Positions 33,646 through 42,156 of a stretch of 64,000 nucleotides of DNA are shown here, piece by piece; position 1 is the stretch's first letter; each line of letters begins with the position of its first letter. The stretch spans positions 62,001-126,000 of the forward strand of contig NZ_VFUZ01000005.1 in assembly GCF_006658505.1 (NCBI RefSeq). Reading direction: 5' to 3'. The notes beneath the pieces are model-generated. The model was not told where the DNA came from, searched no databases, and saw only the letters and a program-made list of their open reading frames with translations. The DNA comes from Mesorhizobium sp. B2-4-15. GTDB taxonomy: Bacteria; Pseudomonadota; Alphaproteobacteria; Rhizobiales; Rhizobiaceae. The position numbers and the translations under genes are program-made.

Positions 33646-35130
33646 ATGCAAGGCATGCGATCGGCAAATATTCGTGACTGTTCCATGGGCGTGACCTTTC
33701 GCTGCGATGTCGGCGTCCAAGGCGAAGACTTCCCGCACTTCTGGGAACATACGGTCGGCAGCGGCCATGCAACGCTGGCGTTGCGCGCGGACTGGCAGGC
33801 CCAGATGCGCCGGGCGCATGACGAACTCGGCTTTCGCCATGTCCGTTTTCACGGGCTGCTCGATGACGACATGGGCACGCTCATCGACCAGGATGACCAG
33901 CCGCTCTATTCGTTCTTCAATGCCGACCAGATCTTCGATTTCCTGCTGTCGATCGGCATGCGGCCCTTTGTCGAGCTGAGTTTCATGCCGACAATGCTGT
34001 CGTCCTCCGGACAGATCATCTTCCGCTACCGCGCCAATGTCAGCGCGCCGAAGGACTACGGCCAATGGTCGACGCTGATTTCGAAACTCGTCGCCCATTG
34101 GATCGATCGCTACGGCCTGGACGAAGTGCGGCAATGGTTCTTCGAAGTCTGGAACGAACCCAATCTCGAAGCGTTCGGCAGCGGCAGACAGGAAGATTAT
34201 TTCAAGCTATATGCCTATACGGCAAAGGCGATCAAATCCGTGGACATCAAGTTGAATGTCGGCGGACCGGCTACCGCGGACAACGCCTGGATCGATGACT
34301 TCGTCGCATACTGTGACCAGAACAGCCTTCCGGCCGATTTCATCAGCACGCACCATTATCCCACCGATGCCTTCGGTAAACCTGGCGATGACACCGAAAT
34401 CCAGCTTTCGGAAAGCATCAGGAGCGCGTTGCGCGATGAGGCTCGCACCGCTCGCCTGCAAGCGGGCGACCGGCCCCTCTACTATACCGAATGGTGCACC
34501 TCCTCGAATCCACGCGATTCGATGCATGACGAGCCCTATGCCGCCACTTTCATCGTCAAGACGGTGATGGAGGCGAGAGGATTGGTTCAAGGGTACAGCT
34601 ACTGGACCTTTTCCGATATTTTCGAGGAAAACTATTTTCCTTCGGTGCCCTTTCATGGTGGCTTCGGGTTGATGAATCTTCACGGGATTGCCAAACCGGC
34701 CTACCGTGCCTTTGAAATGCTGCATCAACTTGGAACGGAAATTCTGTACATGGAGGGACCCCACCCAACCGTTGATAGCTGGTGCGTCCGTGACGGGAAT
34801 TCGCTGACCGTGCTGATCTCCAACTTTGCCCTGCCACGGCATCCGATCGCCAACGAGACCGTCCATGTCGAACTCAGGAATGCGCCGCGGCCCACAGCGG
34901 CAACCGTTCGGCGGATCGATGCGGAAAATGCCAACGCCAAGGCGCTGTGGGTAACAATGGGACGACCCGATTATCTGGGCGCGGCAGCGGTCGAGCAGTT
35001 GCGTGCGTCCTCGGTAATGCAAGAACGGCGGCAACCAGTTGCCTGGCACGACCGCACCCTTGGATTCGACGTGGCCGTTCCCCCCCTGGGAGTCGCGGCC
35101 ATCAGGCTGGAGTTCGCATCTCTTGCTTAG
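33646..35130 (+). CDS. GH39-type glycosidase (beta-xylosidase-like)
   Basis: A 494-residue TIM-barrel glycosidase of family GH39. The acid/base Glu lies in FFEVWNEPNLEAF and the probable nucleophile in LYYTEWCTSSNPRDS, the two signatures of this family. There is no signal peptide, so it acts in the cytoplasm or is exported another way. Known members are beta-xylosidases and alpha-L-iduronidases; others act on exopolysaccharide sugars. It overlaps the next gene slightly and is probably co-transcribed with the SDR at 32830. Confidence 0.85.
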   Translation: MQGMRSANIRDCSMGVTFRCDVGVQGEDFPHFWEHTVGSGHATLALRADWQAQMRRAHDELGFRHVRFHGLLDDDMGTLIDQDDQPLYSFFNADQIFDFLLSIGMRPFVELSFMPTMLSSSGQIIFRYRANVSAPKDYGQWSTLISKLVAHWIDRYGLDEVRQWFFEVWNEPNLEAFGSGRQEDYFKLYAYTAKAIKSVDIKLNVGGPATADNAWIDDFVAYCDQNSLPADFISTHHYPTDAFGKPGDDTEIQLSESIRSALRDEARTARLQAGDRPLYYTEWCTSSNPRDSMHDEPYAATFIVKTVMEARGLVQGYSYWTFSDIFEENYFPSVPFHGGFGLMNLHGIAKPAYRAFEMLHQLGTEILYMEGPHPTVDSWCVRDGNSLTVLISNFALPRHPIANETVHVELRNAPRPTAATVRRIDAENANAKALWVTMGRPDYLGAAAVEQLRASSVMQERRQPVAWHDRTLGFDVAVPPLGVAAIRLEFASLA

Positions 35131-36472
35131 AGCCGATCCCGCCACGCTGTCCGACGACGAGCTTCTGGAGCGCTACCAGCGCGCCGCCTTCGGCTATTTC
35201 CTGGAGAATGTGAACCCCGACAACGGGCTGGTCGCCGATACGTCGCGGCCGAACTGGCCGGCCAGCATCGCCGTCGTCGGCTTCGCGCTGTCCTGCTATC
35301 CGATCGGCGTCGAGCGCGGCTGGATGACACGCGAGGCGGCGGTGGAATTGACGCTGGCCGCGCTGCGTTTCTTCTTGGCCAGTCCGCAAGGCGGCGGCGA
35401 GGACGTCACTGGCCACAAGGGTTTTTACTACCATTTTCTCGACATGCGGACCGGGCTGCGTGTCTGGCGCTGCGAGCTGTCGATGGTGGACACCGCCTTG
35501 CTGATGGCCGGCATACTGGTGGCGGGCGCCTATTTCCGCGGCGACAATGCACGGGAAGCCGAAATCCGGCACCTGGCCGAAGCGCTCTACCGGCGCGTCG
35601 ACTGGCGGTGGGCGCAAGGCAGCAGCCCGACCCTGCGGCAAGGCTGGAAGCCGAAGAGCGGCTTTCTCCACTATGGCTGGGAAGGCTACAACGAGGCGAT
35701 CGTCCTCTATGTGCTGTCGATGGCCTCACCCGACAGACCGGCCTCCGACGACAGTTACGAGGCCTGGACGGCGACCTACCAGTGGGAAAACATCTACGGC
35801 CATGACGTGCTTTATGGCGGGCCGCTGTTCATGCACCAGTTCTCGCATGCCTGGATCGATTTCGCCGGCATCCGCGACGCCTTCATGCGCGAGAAGGACT
35901 CGGACTATTTCGAAAACAGCCGCCGCTCGACCTACCTTCACCGTGACTATGCCCGCCACAACCCATATGGCTTCGATGGCTATGGCGAGAACCTGTGGGG
36001 CCTTTCGGCGGGGGACGGGCCGGGCGGCTTCCGCGCCAGCGTGGAGCGGCGTACGCATCGGTTTTCCGGCTATGCCGCCCGCGGCGCGCCTTTCGGTCCG
36101 GATGACGGGACGATCGCGCCATGGTCCTATCCGGCGTCGCTGCCTTTCGCGCCTGATATCTGCCTGGCTGCGCTGCGCCATCTCGCCGATCGCTACCCGC
36201 AGGTGATTGACGATTACCGGCTGCCGAGCGGCTTCAATCCGACATTGGCCAACCGGCGAAGATTCGGCGGCGATGGCTGGGTGTCCGAAGGCCATTACGG
36301 GCTCGACCAGGGCATCGTGGTGATGATGATCGAGAACCACCGCTCGCGTCTGATCTGGGACTTGATGCGGTGCAATCCGCACATTCGCCGCGGCTTGGGC
36401 AAAGCGGGCTTCTCGGGCGGCTGGCTGTCGCAACCGACAGGGCCCGCGGCAGGGGGCGGCGATGTCGCGTGA
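35123..36472 (+). CDS. Glycoamylase-like protein (GH144-type family)
   Basis: A roughly 449-residue (alpha/alpha)6-barrel protein of the glycoamylase-like family (PF10091 type). It shows NPDNGLVADTSRPNWPASIAVVGFALS, FYYHFLDMRTG, GWEGYNEAIVLYVLSMASP and YNPY/GENLWG-type motifs (here HNPYGFDGYGENLWGLSAGDG). Characterised relatives are endo-beta-1,2-glucanases (GH144) and domains of cyclic beta-glucan synthase. No signal peptide is seen, but the start is unsure: TTG 35123, overlapping the GH39 stop, is preferred over ATG 35039, which would overlap by 92 bases. It overlaps the next gene by 11 bases. A role in beta-glucan turnover is inferred. Confidence 0.78.
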   Translation: MLRADPATLSDDELLERYQRAAFGYFLENVNPDNGLVADTSRPNWPASIAVVGFALSCYPIGVERGWMTREAAVELTLAALRFFLASPQGGGEDVTGHKGFYYHFLDMRTGLRVWRCELSMVDTALLMAGILVAGAYFRGDNAREAEIRHLAEALYRRVDWRWAQGSSPTLRQGWKPKSGFLHYGWEGYNEAIVLYVLSMASPDRPASDDSYEAWTATYQWENIYGHDVLYGGPLFMHQFSHAWIDFAGIRDAFMREKDSDYFENSRRSTYLHRDYARHNPYGFDGYGENLWGLSAGDGPGGFRASVERRTHRFSGYAARGAPFGPDDGTIAPWSYPASLPFAPDICLAALRHLADRYPQVIDDYRLPSGFNPTLANRRRFGGDGWVSEGHYGLDQGIVVMMIENHRSRLIWDLMRCNPHIRRGLGKAGFSGGWLSQPTGPAAGGGDVA

Positions 36473-37991
36473 ACGGACATGGGCCGCCGCCTTTCCTGTC
36501 GACCGCAATGACGTCGAACTGATCCGCGGCGCGCATCCGCCGCGCTGGAAGAACCCGGAGCCGGACGGCCCCTACAATCTCGTCGTCATCGGCGCCGGGC
36601 CGGCAGGGCTGACAGCGGCGCGTGACGCCGCGAGCCTTGGCGCGAAGGTTGCCCTGATCGAGCGCGGGCTGATCGGCGGTGCGTGCATCAATGTCGGCTG
36701 CATCCCGTCGAAGTCGATCATCCGCACCGCCAGGCTCTATGCCGATATGCGCGATGCCGAGAGCTTCGGCGGTGATGCGCCACGACGTCTTCATGTCGAT
36801 TTCGACCGGGCCATGATGCGGATGCGGCAGATCCGGCAGCGGATCAGCCGCGCCGATTCGGCCGAGACCATCGCGGCCGAAGGCATCGACCTCTATTTCG
36901 GCGAAGCGCGGTTTGGCGGGCCGGACACGGTGGTGGTCGCCGGCAAGAGGCTGCATTTCAGGAAGGCATTGGTCGCGACGGGCGCGCATCCGAGCGGGCC
37001 GGCGATTCCGGGGCTTGCCGAGGCCGGCTATCTCGACAACGAGAGCATGTTCAACCTGACGGAATGCCCCCAGCGGCTCCTGGTCATCGGCGGCGGGCCG
37101 CTTGGCTGCGAGACCGCGCAGGCCTTCCGCCTGCTCGGCGCCAAGGTCATCCTGGCGCAAAGCGATCCGATGTTCCTGCCCGGCGAGGAACGCGACGCCG
37201 CGCAAATCCTATCGGACGCCTTGGCGCGCGAGGGGATCGAGGTCCGGCTCAACACCGAAGTGGTGGCGGTGCGCGGGGAAGGCGGCAGGAAGCTCGCCGA
37301 CCTGGTGCGGGACGGCGACACGACCACGATCTCCGTCGACGAGATCATCACCGGCGTCGGCCGTTCGCCCAATGTCGATGGTCTCGGACTGGAAGAGGCC
37401 GATGTAGCGTATGACGCCAGCGGCATCAGGGTGGACGACTATCTGAGAACCACGAATCCGCACATCTACGCGGCGGGCGACGTCTGCCTCGAATACAAAT
37501 TCACCCATACCGCCGAGGCGACGGCGCGCATCGTCGTGCGCAATGCGCTCTTTCGCGGGCGCGAAAGACTGAGTGAGCTTGTCGTTCCCTGGTGTACCTA
37601 TACCGATCCGGAGATCGCCCATGTCGGTCTCTATCCCGCGGAGGCGCGCCTGAACGGCATTCCGGTCAAGACCTATACGGTGCTGATGCATGATGTCGCC
37701 CGTGCCGTGATGGACGGCGAGGAGGAAGGCTTCGTCAAGATCCATGTCAGGGAGGGATCCGACCGTATCCTGGGGGCGACCGTCGTCGCCAGCCATGCCG
37801 GCGAGATGATCAATGCGGTGACGCTCGCCATCAGGTCGGGTATGGGATTGCATGCCCTGGCCGATGTCATCCATCCCTTCCCGACACAGGCGCAAGGCAT
37901 CAAGATGGCGGGCGACGCCTACCGGCGAACCCGGCTCACCTCCTTGCGCAGGCGCCTTGCGGCGCGCTGGCTGGCATGGTCCAGGCGATGA
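36462..37991 (+). CDS. MerA-like FAD/NAD(P) disulfide oxidoreductase
   Basis: A 509-residue flavoprotein of the dihydrolipoamide dehydrogenase / mercuric reductase family. It has the FAD motif VVIGAGPAGLTAARDAASLG, the redox pair ACINVGCIPSKS (CxxxxC), the NAD(P) motif VIGGGPLGCETAQAF, and the dimer-interface HPFPTQAQG in place of the usual His-Pro-Thr. It lacks the mercury-binding C-terminal cysteine pair of MerA. The first 35 residues are an extra, non-conserved extension. It is co-translated with the glycoamylase-like gene (11-base overlap). Its reaction is unknown; it may reoxidise a reduced thiol or quinone tied to sugar oxidation. Confidence 0.83.
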   Translation: MSRERTWAAAFPVDRNDVELIRGAHPPRWKNPEPDGPYNLVVIGAGPAGLTAARDAASLGAKVALIERGLIGGACINVGCIPSKSIIRTARLYADMRDAESFGGDAPRRLHVDFDRAMMRMRQIRQRISRADSAETIAAEGIDLYFGEARFGGPDTVVVAGKRLHFRKALVATGAHPSGPAIPGLAEAGYLDNESMFNLTECPQRLLVIGGGPLGCETAQAFRLLGAKVILAQSDPMFLPGEERDAAQILSDALAREGIEVRLNTEVVAVRGEGGRKLADLVRDGDTTTISVDEIITGVGRSPNVDGLGLEEADVAYDASGIRVDDYLRTTNPHIYAAGDVCLEYKFTHTAEATARIVVRNALFRGRERLSELVVPWCTYTDPEIAHVGLYPAEARLNGIPVKTYTVLMHDVARAVMDGEEEGFVKIHVREGSDRILGATVVASHAGEMINAVTLAIRSGMGLHALADVIHPFPTQAQGIKMAGDAYRRTRLTSLRRRLAARWLAWSRR

Positions 37992-38066
37992 CCGCAAGCG
38001 GCGCAGCGGCCTTTCTTCACTGACGAGGATTCATGCTATTGGGCAGCCCTGCTTGCCCGAGCCGAC

Positions 38067-38471
38067 GTGGTGACGACCCCTACCCCGGTGCTCCTCTACC
38101 ACCATGACGAAGAGAGAATGGCGCGACGGTTTGTGCAGGCTCCGCGGGCGACGTTTCTCGCGATCGCGCTTGAACTGGAAAAGCTCGCCGGTTCAGGCAT
38201 TGCTAGGGACGTTCTGCAGTGGAGGAAAGCCTGGATCGCGCAGCGGATTTCAAGGCAGCTTCTCAAGCACAAGCGATACAGGGATGCGATGAGCATGATG
38301 CGTGCGGTCCGCGCTCACAAGACCCTGAGCCGGAGCTGGAAGACATTGCAATATCGGATCCGTATTCATGCCGGAGCCATAATGGAACGGCCCGGCGGGG
38401 CCATGCTCCTGGTCGACGCCGCCTTGCATCGCGGCGGCCTTCGCTTCCCCGAAATTCCCTACGCGACCTGA
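38067..38471 (+). CDS. Hypothetical protein, possibly a gene remnant
   Basis: A 134-residue frame, basic and rich in Arg and Met, with no signal or membrane helix and no recognised family. A second frame directly after it (to 38581) continues with sequence that looks coding (LIETEAFGVLANDLGIRP), so the two may be pieces of one gene broken by a frameshift. The start is unsure, with GTG 38067 and ATG 38118 both possible. It follows the flavoprotein by 75 bases. Confidence 0.35.
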   Translation: MVTTPTPVLLYHHDEERMARRFVQAPRATFLAIALELEKLAGSGIARDVLQWRKAWIAQRISRQLLKHKRYRDAMSMMRAVRAHKTLSRSWKTLQYRIRIHAGAIMERPGGAMLLVDAALHRGGLRFPEIPYAT

Positions 38472-38605
38472 TCGAGACCGAAGCCTTCGGCGTGCTCGCC
38501 AATGATCTTGGCATCAGGCCGGTCGGCCTGCCGAAACTGGAAATCCTGCACGTCCCGTGGTGGTGCGTCGGCCTGCTGTAGCTTCCGCCTGAGATACTCC
38601 AGGCA

Positions 38606-39181
38606 TCAGTCGTGCAATTCCCGAGAAATCGGCGGGCCGACCGAAAATCCGGAGAATGTGACCTCGAAACCCTCGCGCTGCGGTGAACAGCACATCATGC
38701 CGACATCGACCGTCTTCGAGATCGGGAAATAGGCGAGCCGCACCGGCTTCCAGTGCCGGTCCGAAGCGTCGAGATACTGGACGCGGATCGCTTCGCCATG
38801 GCGGGTCAGGCGGATCCTGACGCCATTCGGGCCGGCGGGAATGGCGACCAGCGACCAGTCCGATGTGTCGTTGGTGACGACAACCGAGAAGTAAGCGAGA
38901 CCGTCGGTGTATTCGATTCCGGCCTTGATCCAGTGCGTTTCGCTCAGCCGGATCATCAGTCCGGCCTGGTCGTAAAGTACCTTGTAGTCGCCCTTGACGG
39001 TGACCTCGGCGGTGAAATCGCCCTCGACCGACCGATACAGGAAGTGGCCGTTGTCGCGCCAGAACCCATAAAAGGTCTCACGCCAGAAGTCGGTCTCCTT
39101 GCCGGTGCGAACCTGGACGATGTTGCCGTCCAGGGCATGATGCGGTGGCGGGTTGAGCCAGATCAGGTCCTGCAACGTCAT
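38606..39181 (-). CDS. DUF1349 family protein
   Basis: A 191-residue protein of the DUF1349 / concanavalin-like jelly-roll family. Features include FWRETFYGFWRDNGHFLYR, DQAGLMIRLSETHWIKAGIEY and the C-terminal FEVTFSGFSVGPP. Members are annotated as regulation-of-enolase protein 1 in yeast, but bacterial copies have no proven role; the fold suggests carbohydrate binding. ATG 39181 was chosen because the longer frame adds unrelated sequence. It is convergent with the genes at 38067 and follows the aldehyde dehydrogenase on the same strand by 55 bases. Confidence 0.82.
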   Translation of the reverse strand: MTLQDLIWLNPPPHHALDGNIVQVRTGKETDFWRETFYGFWRDNGHFLYRSVEGDFTAEVTVKGDYKVLYDQAGLMIRLSETHWIKAGIEYTDGLAYFSVVVTNDTSDWSLVAIPAGPNGVRIRLTRHGEAIRVQYLDASDRHWKPVRLAYFPISKTVDVGMMCCSPQREGFEVTFSGFSVGPPISRELHD

Positions 39182-39236
39182 TGCCTCGCGCCGATTCCCT
39201 AGTGAACGCCCGCCGGCCCCGATGGCCGGCGTCCAA

Positions 39237-40676
39237 TCAGCCTGCAAATGTATAGGCGGTCTTCACCGTGGTGTAGAACTCCATGGCATAGCGGCCCTGT
39301 TCGCGCGGACCGTAGCTCGAACCCTTGCGGCCGCCGAAGGGAACATGGAAGTCGACGCCCGCCGTCGGCAGGTTGACCATCACCATGCCGGCTTCCGAAT
39401 TGCGCTTGAAGTGGGTGGCGTGCTTGAGGCTCGATGTGCAGATGCCCGAGGTCAGCCCGAAGGGCGTGTCGTTGGCAACCGCCAACGCCTCGTCATAGTC
39501 CTTGACCCTGATGACGCTGGCGACAGGGCCGAAAATCTCCTCGCGCGAGCTGCGCATGGCGTTGGTGGCGTTGGTCAGCAGCGCCGGCCGCAGATAGAAG
39601 CCCGGCGTCTTGCGGTCGAGCCGTTCGCCGCCGAAGGCAAGTGTGGCGCCTTCCCTGACGCCGATGGCGATGTAATCCTCGTCCTGCTCCAGCTGCGTTG
39701 CGTCGACGACCGGACCGATCTGGGTCTGCGCGTCGAGCGCATCGCCGACCACCAGCCTATCCATCCGCTCCTTCAGCGCGTCGACGAAACGGTCATGGAT
39801 GGCATCCGTCACGATCAGCCTGGACGAGGCGGTGCAGCGCTGGCCGGTCGAGAAGAAGGCGCCGTTGAGCGCGCAGTCGACGGCAACCGCAAGATCGGCA
39901 TCGTCCAGCACCACCAGCGGGTTCTTGCCGCCCATTTCGAGCTGGAACTTGCGCATGTGCTCGACGCTTGCCGCTGCGACGCGCTTGCCGGTGCCGACCG
40001 AACCGGTGAAGGTGATGGCGTTGAGATCGGGGCTGTCGAGCATCGCCTGGCCGACCACCGAGCCCTTGCCCATGACGAGGTTGAGCACGCCCTTGGGCAG
40101 ACCGGCGCGATGCAGGATATCGACGATGGACCAGGCGCTCTCGGGCACGAGTTCGGCCGGCTTGAAGACGATGGTGTTGCCATGGGCCAGCGCCGGAGCG
40201 ATCTTCCAGGCAGGAATGGCGATGGGGAAATTCCACGGCGTGATGATGCCGACCACGCCGACCGCCTCGCGCGTGATCTCGACGCCGACGCCCGGCCGCA
40301 CGCTCGGCACCATCTCTCCCGAGAGGCGCAACGTTTCGCCGGCAAAGAAATCGAATATCTGGGCGGCGCGAATGGTCTCGCCGATGCCTTCGGCCAGCGT
40401 CTTGCCTTCCTCGCGCGCCAGGTTGCGGCCGATCTCGTCCTTGCGCGCCATGATCTCGTCGGACGCCTTCTTCAGCACCGCATGGCGCGCCAGCGGGCCG
40501 GAGCGGGACCAAGCGGGAAAGGCCGCCTTGGCCGCCGCGATCGCCTGCTTGGCCTGTTCGACCCCCGCAGAGGCGTATTCACCGACCACGTCGCCCGTAT
40601 CCGAGGGGTTGATGTTGCGGGAGCCGGCGTCGCCGACCCATTCGCCATCAATGAGGTTCTTTCGAAACTGAGCCAT
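39237..40676 (-). CDS. Aldehyde dehydrogenase (NAD(P)-dependent)
   Basis: A 479-residue enzyme of the ALDH superfamily. It has ITPWNFPIAIPAWKIAPAL, the catalytic Glu in LEMGGKNPLVVLDD, and the catalytic Cys in FFSTGQRCTASS. The wording is closest to the alpha-ketoglutarate-semialdehyde dehydrogenase group that works in sugar-acid catabolism, but succinate-semialdehyde or another aldehyde is possible. The ATG at 40676 has GAGG two bases before it and AGGAAAG further upstream. It is divergent from the TetR regulator at 40951, which may control it. Confidence 0.87.
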   Translation of the reverse strand: MAQFRKNLIDGEWVGDAGSRNINPSDTGDVVGEYASAGVEQAKQAIAAAKAAFPAWSRSGPLARHAVLKKASDEIMARKDEIGRNLAREEGKTLAEGIGETIRAAQIFDFFAGETLRLSGEMVPSVRPGVGVEITREAVGVVGIITPWNFPIAIPAWKIAPALAHGNTIVFKPAELVPESAWSIVDILHRAGLPKGVLNLVMGKGSVVGQAMLDSPDLNAITFTGSVGTGKRVAAASVEHMRKFQLEMGGKNPLVVLDDADLAVAVDCALNGAFFSTGQRCTASSRLIVTDAIHDRFVDALKERMDRLVVGDALDAQTQIGPVVDATQLEQDEDYIAIGVREGATLAFGGERLDRKTPGFYLRPALLTNATNAMRSSREEIFGPVASVIRVKDYDEALAVANDTPFGLTSGICTSSLKHATHFKRNSEAGMVMVNLPTAGVDFHVPFGGRKGSSYGPREQGRYAMEFYTTVKTAYTFAG

Positions 40677-40950
40677 GTCCTCGTCTTTCCTGCTGGTTGG
40701 CCGCGCGGCGGCATCTGTCTGAACTGGTATTTGCCAGACAATTGCCCAGGGGGAAAGCACGTACTAGCCGGGCCGCCGCGACAAAAACCCCCGGGCCTAC
40801 CGCTGCGTCAATAGCATGGCGGCGGCAGCGCCCCATCGACAGCAGCCCGGTTGATATCCCCGCGGCCGTCACGTCAGCTCAATCGATTGCCCTGTACAGA
40901 GATGTCCATAGCCTTGATTTGCCTGATCCGGCATGTCATGCGTCATACCG

Positions 40951-41610
40951 ATGGCAGCCATCGAAACGACGATCCAGCGCGCCGGCGCCACCGGCAACAT
41001 CAAGGCCACTCGTGAAGACTGGCTGAAGCTGGCGCTTGAAACGTTGATTTCAGATGGCGTCGAACGCGTCCGCGTGCTGACGCTTGGCCAGCAGCTCGAC
41101 GTCTCGCGTTCCAGCTTTTACTGGTATTTCAAGAGCCGGCAGGACCTGCTCGACCAATTGCTGGACTATTGGAGGCAGACCAACACCCGGTTCATCGTCG
41201 AGCGCGCCGGGCGGCCATCCGCCACGGTCATCCGTGGGGTGATGAGCATTTTCGAATGCTGGGTGGACGAAAAGCTGTTCGACCCTCGGCTCGATTTCGC
41301 GATCAGGGCCTGGGCGCGCCGGTCCCCCGCCACAAGGCGCGCGCTCGACGAGGCCGACGAAGAACGCGTCAATGCGATACGCGACATGTTCATGCGCCAT
41401 GGCTATGATGAAGAAGACGCGTTCGTACGCGCCCGCGTGCTCTACTTCATGCAGATCGGCTATTACTCGCTGGAACTTGACGAGCCGATGAGCAGCCGCC
41501 TGACGCATCTCGCGTCCTATCTGCGCAGCTTCACCGGCCAGGAACCGACCGCCAAGGATGTCGAGGATTTTTCGCGCTATGTCGAAAAGACGCTTTCCGG
41601 CAAACGCTAG
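40951..41610 (+). CDS. TetR family regulator
   Basis: A 219-residue regulator (225 if it starts at ATG 40933). The N-terminal helix-turn-helix is present: WLKLALETLISDGVERVRVLTLGQQLDVSRSSFYWYFKSRQDLLDQLLDYW, where the SSFYWYFKSRQDL stretch is the recognition-helix motif. The C-terminal ligand domain is of the TetR_C type with an aromatic-rich end (VLYFMQIGYYSLEL). It is divergent from the aldehyde dehydrogenase (274 bases apart), so autoregulation plus control of that gene or of the sox operon downstream is plausible. Ligand unknown. Confidence 0.87.
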   Translation: MAAIETTIQRAGATGNIKATREDWLKLALETLISDGVERVRVLTLGQQLDVSRSSFYWYFKSRQDLLDQLLDYWRQTNTRFIVERAGRPSATVIRGVMSIFECWVDEKLFDPRLDFAIRAWARRSPATRRALDEADEERVNAIRDMFMRHGYDEEDAFVRARVLYFMQIGYYSLELDEPMSSRLTHLASYLRSFTGQEPTAKDVEDFSRYVEKTLSGKR

Positions 41611-41803
41611 ACGGGGCACCGGCTGCCTGGATCGGCAGCTTTCCCGGCAATAGGCGTGCTCCATATCCACACACCAGCCTCCTCCGGCCGGTTCTCGCGG
41701 TGCACTGGACACATATGTACAACAAAGATAGGGTGCATCGCCGCAACAGGGTGGAGTGCGACAGGGTGAAATCGGAGGTTGCTCTGGAAAAGAACCAGCC
41801 AGC

Positions 41804-42116
41804 GCCAGGCGAATGCTGGTGACGCTCGAAATCGACGCTGAGGATGCGTATGCCAGCGGCTACGAACCGGTCTGGAACAAGGGCAAGCTTGCCGGCTTCG
41901 TCACCTCCGGCGGCTACGGCCATACGGTCGGCAAGAGCCTTGCCATGGCGCTTGTCGGTCGCGATCGCGCCGATGCCGATACTCAGTTGACAACCCATAT
42001 AGTCGGCGTCGAAAGAGGTGCGCGTCATCGCTTCGTCGCCTTACGATCCTCTCGGCAAGGCGATGCGGGCGCGACCGATCGAACCAGTGACGTCCATACA
42101 GAAGACCATGCAATGA
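41804..42116 (+). pseudogene. Remnant of dimethylglycine/sarcosine dehydrogenase C-terminus
   Basis: Only the last 80 or so codons of a GcvT-fold enzyme remain. RRMLVTLEIDAEDAYASGYEP and GKLAGFVTSGGYGHTVGKS are the C-terminal aminomethyltransferase-barrel pieces of dimethylglycine dehydrogenase-like proteins. The frame then shifts near 42020: THIVGVERGA is read in one frame, and RVIASSPYDPLGKAMRA, the usual ending of this family, in another. A two-base loss in a GCGCGC run explains it. The N-terminal FAD domain and most of the protein are missing. The rest of 41611-41803 holds nothing I can identify. It lies directly upstream of soxB, which works on the same kind of substrate. Confidence 0.78.
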
Positions 42117-42156
42117 TCCACGCCCCCTTCCCCAAATCAGGCCTGGCCGGCACGCC

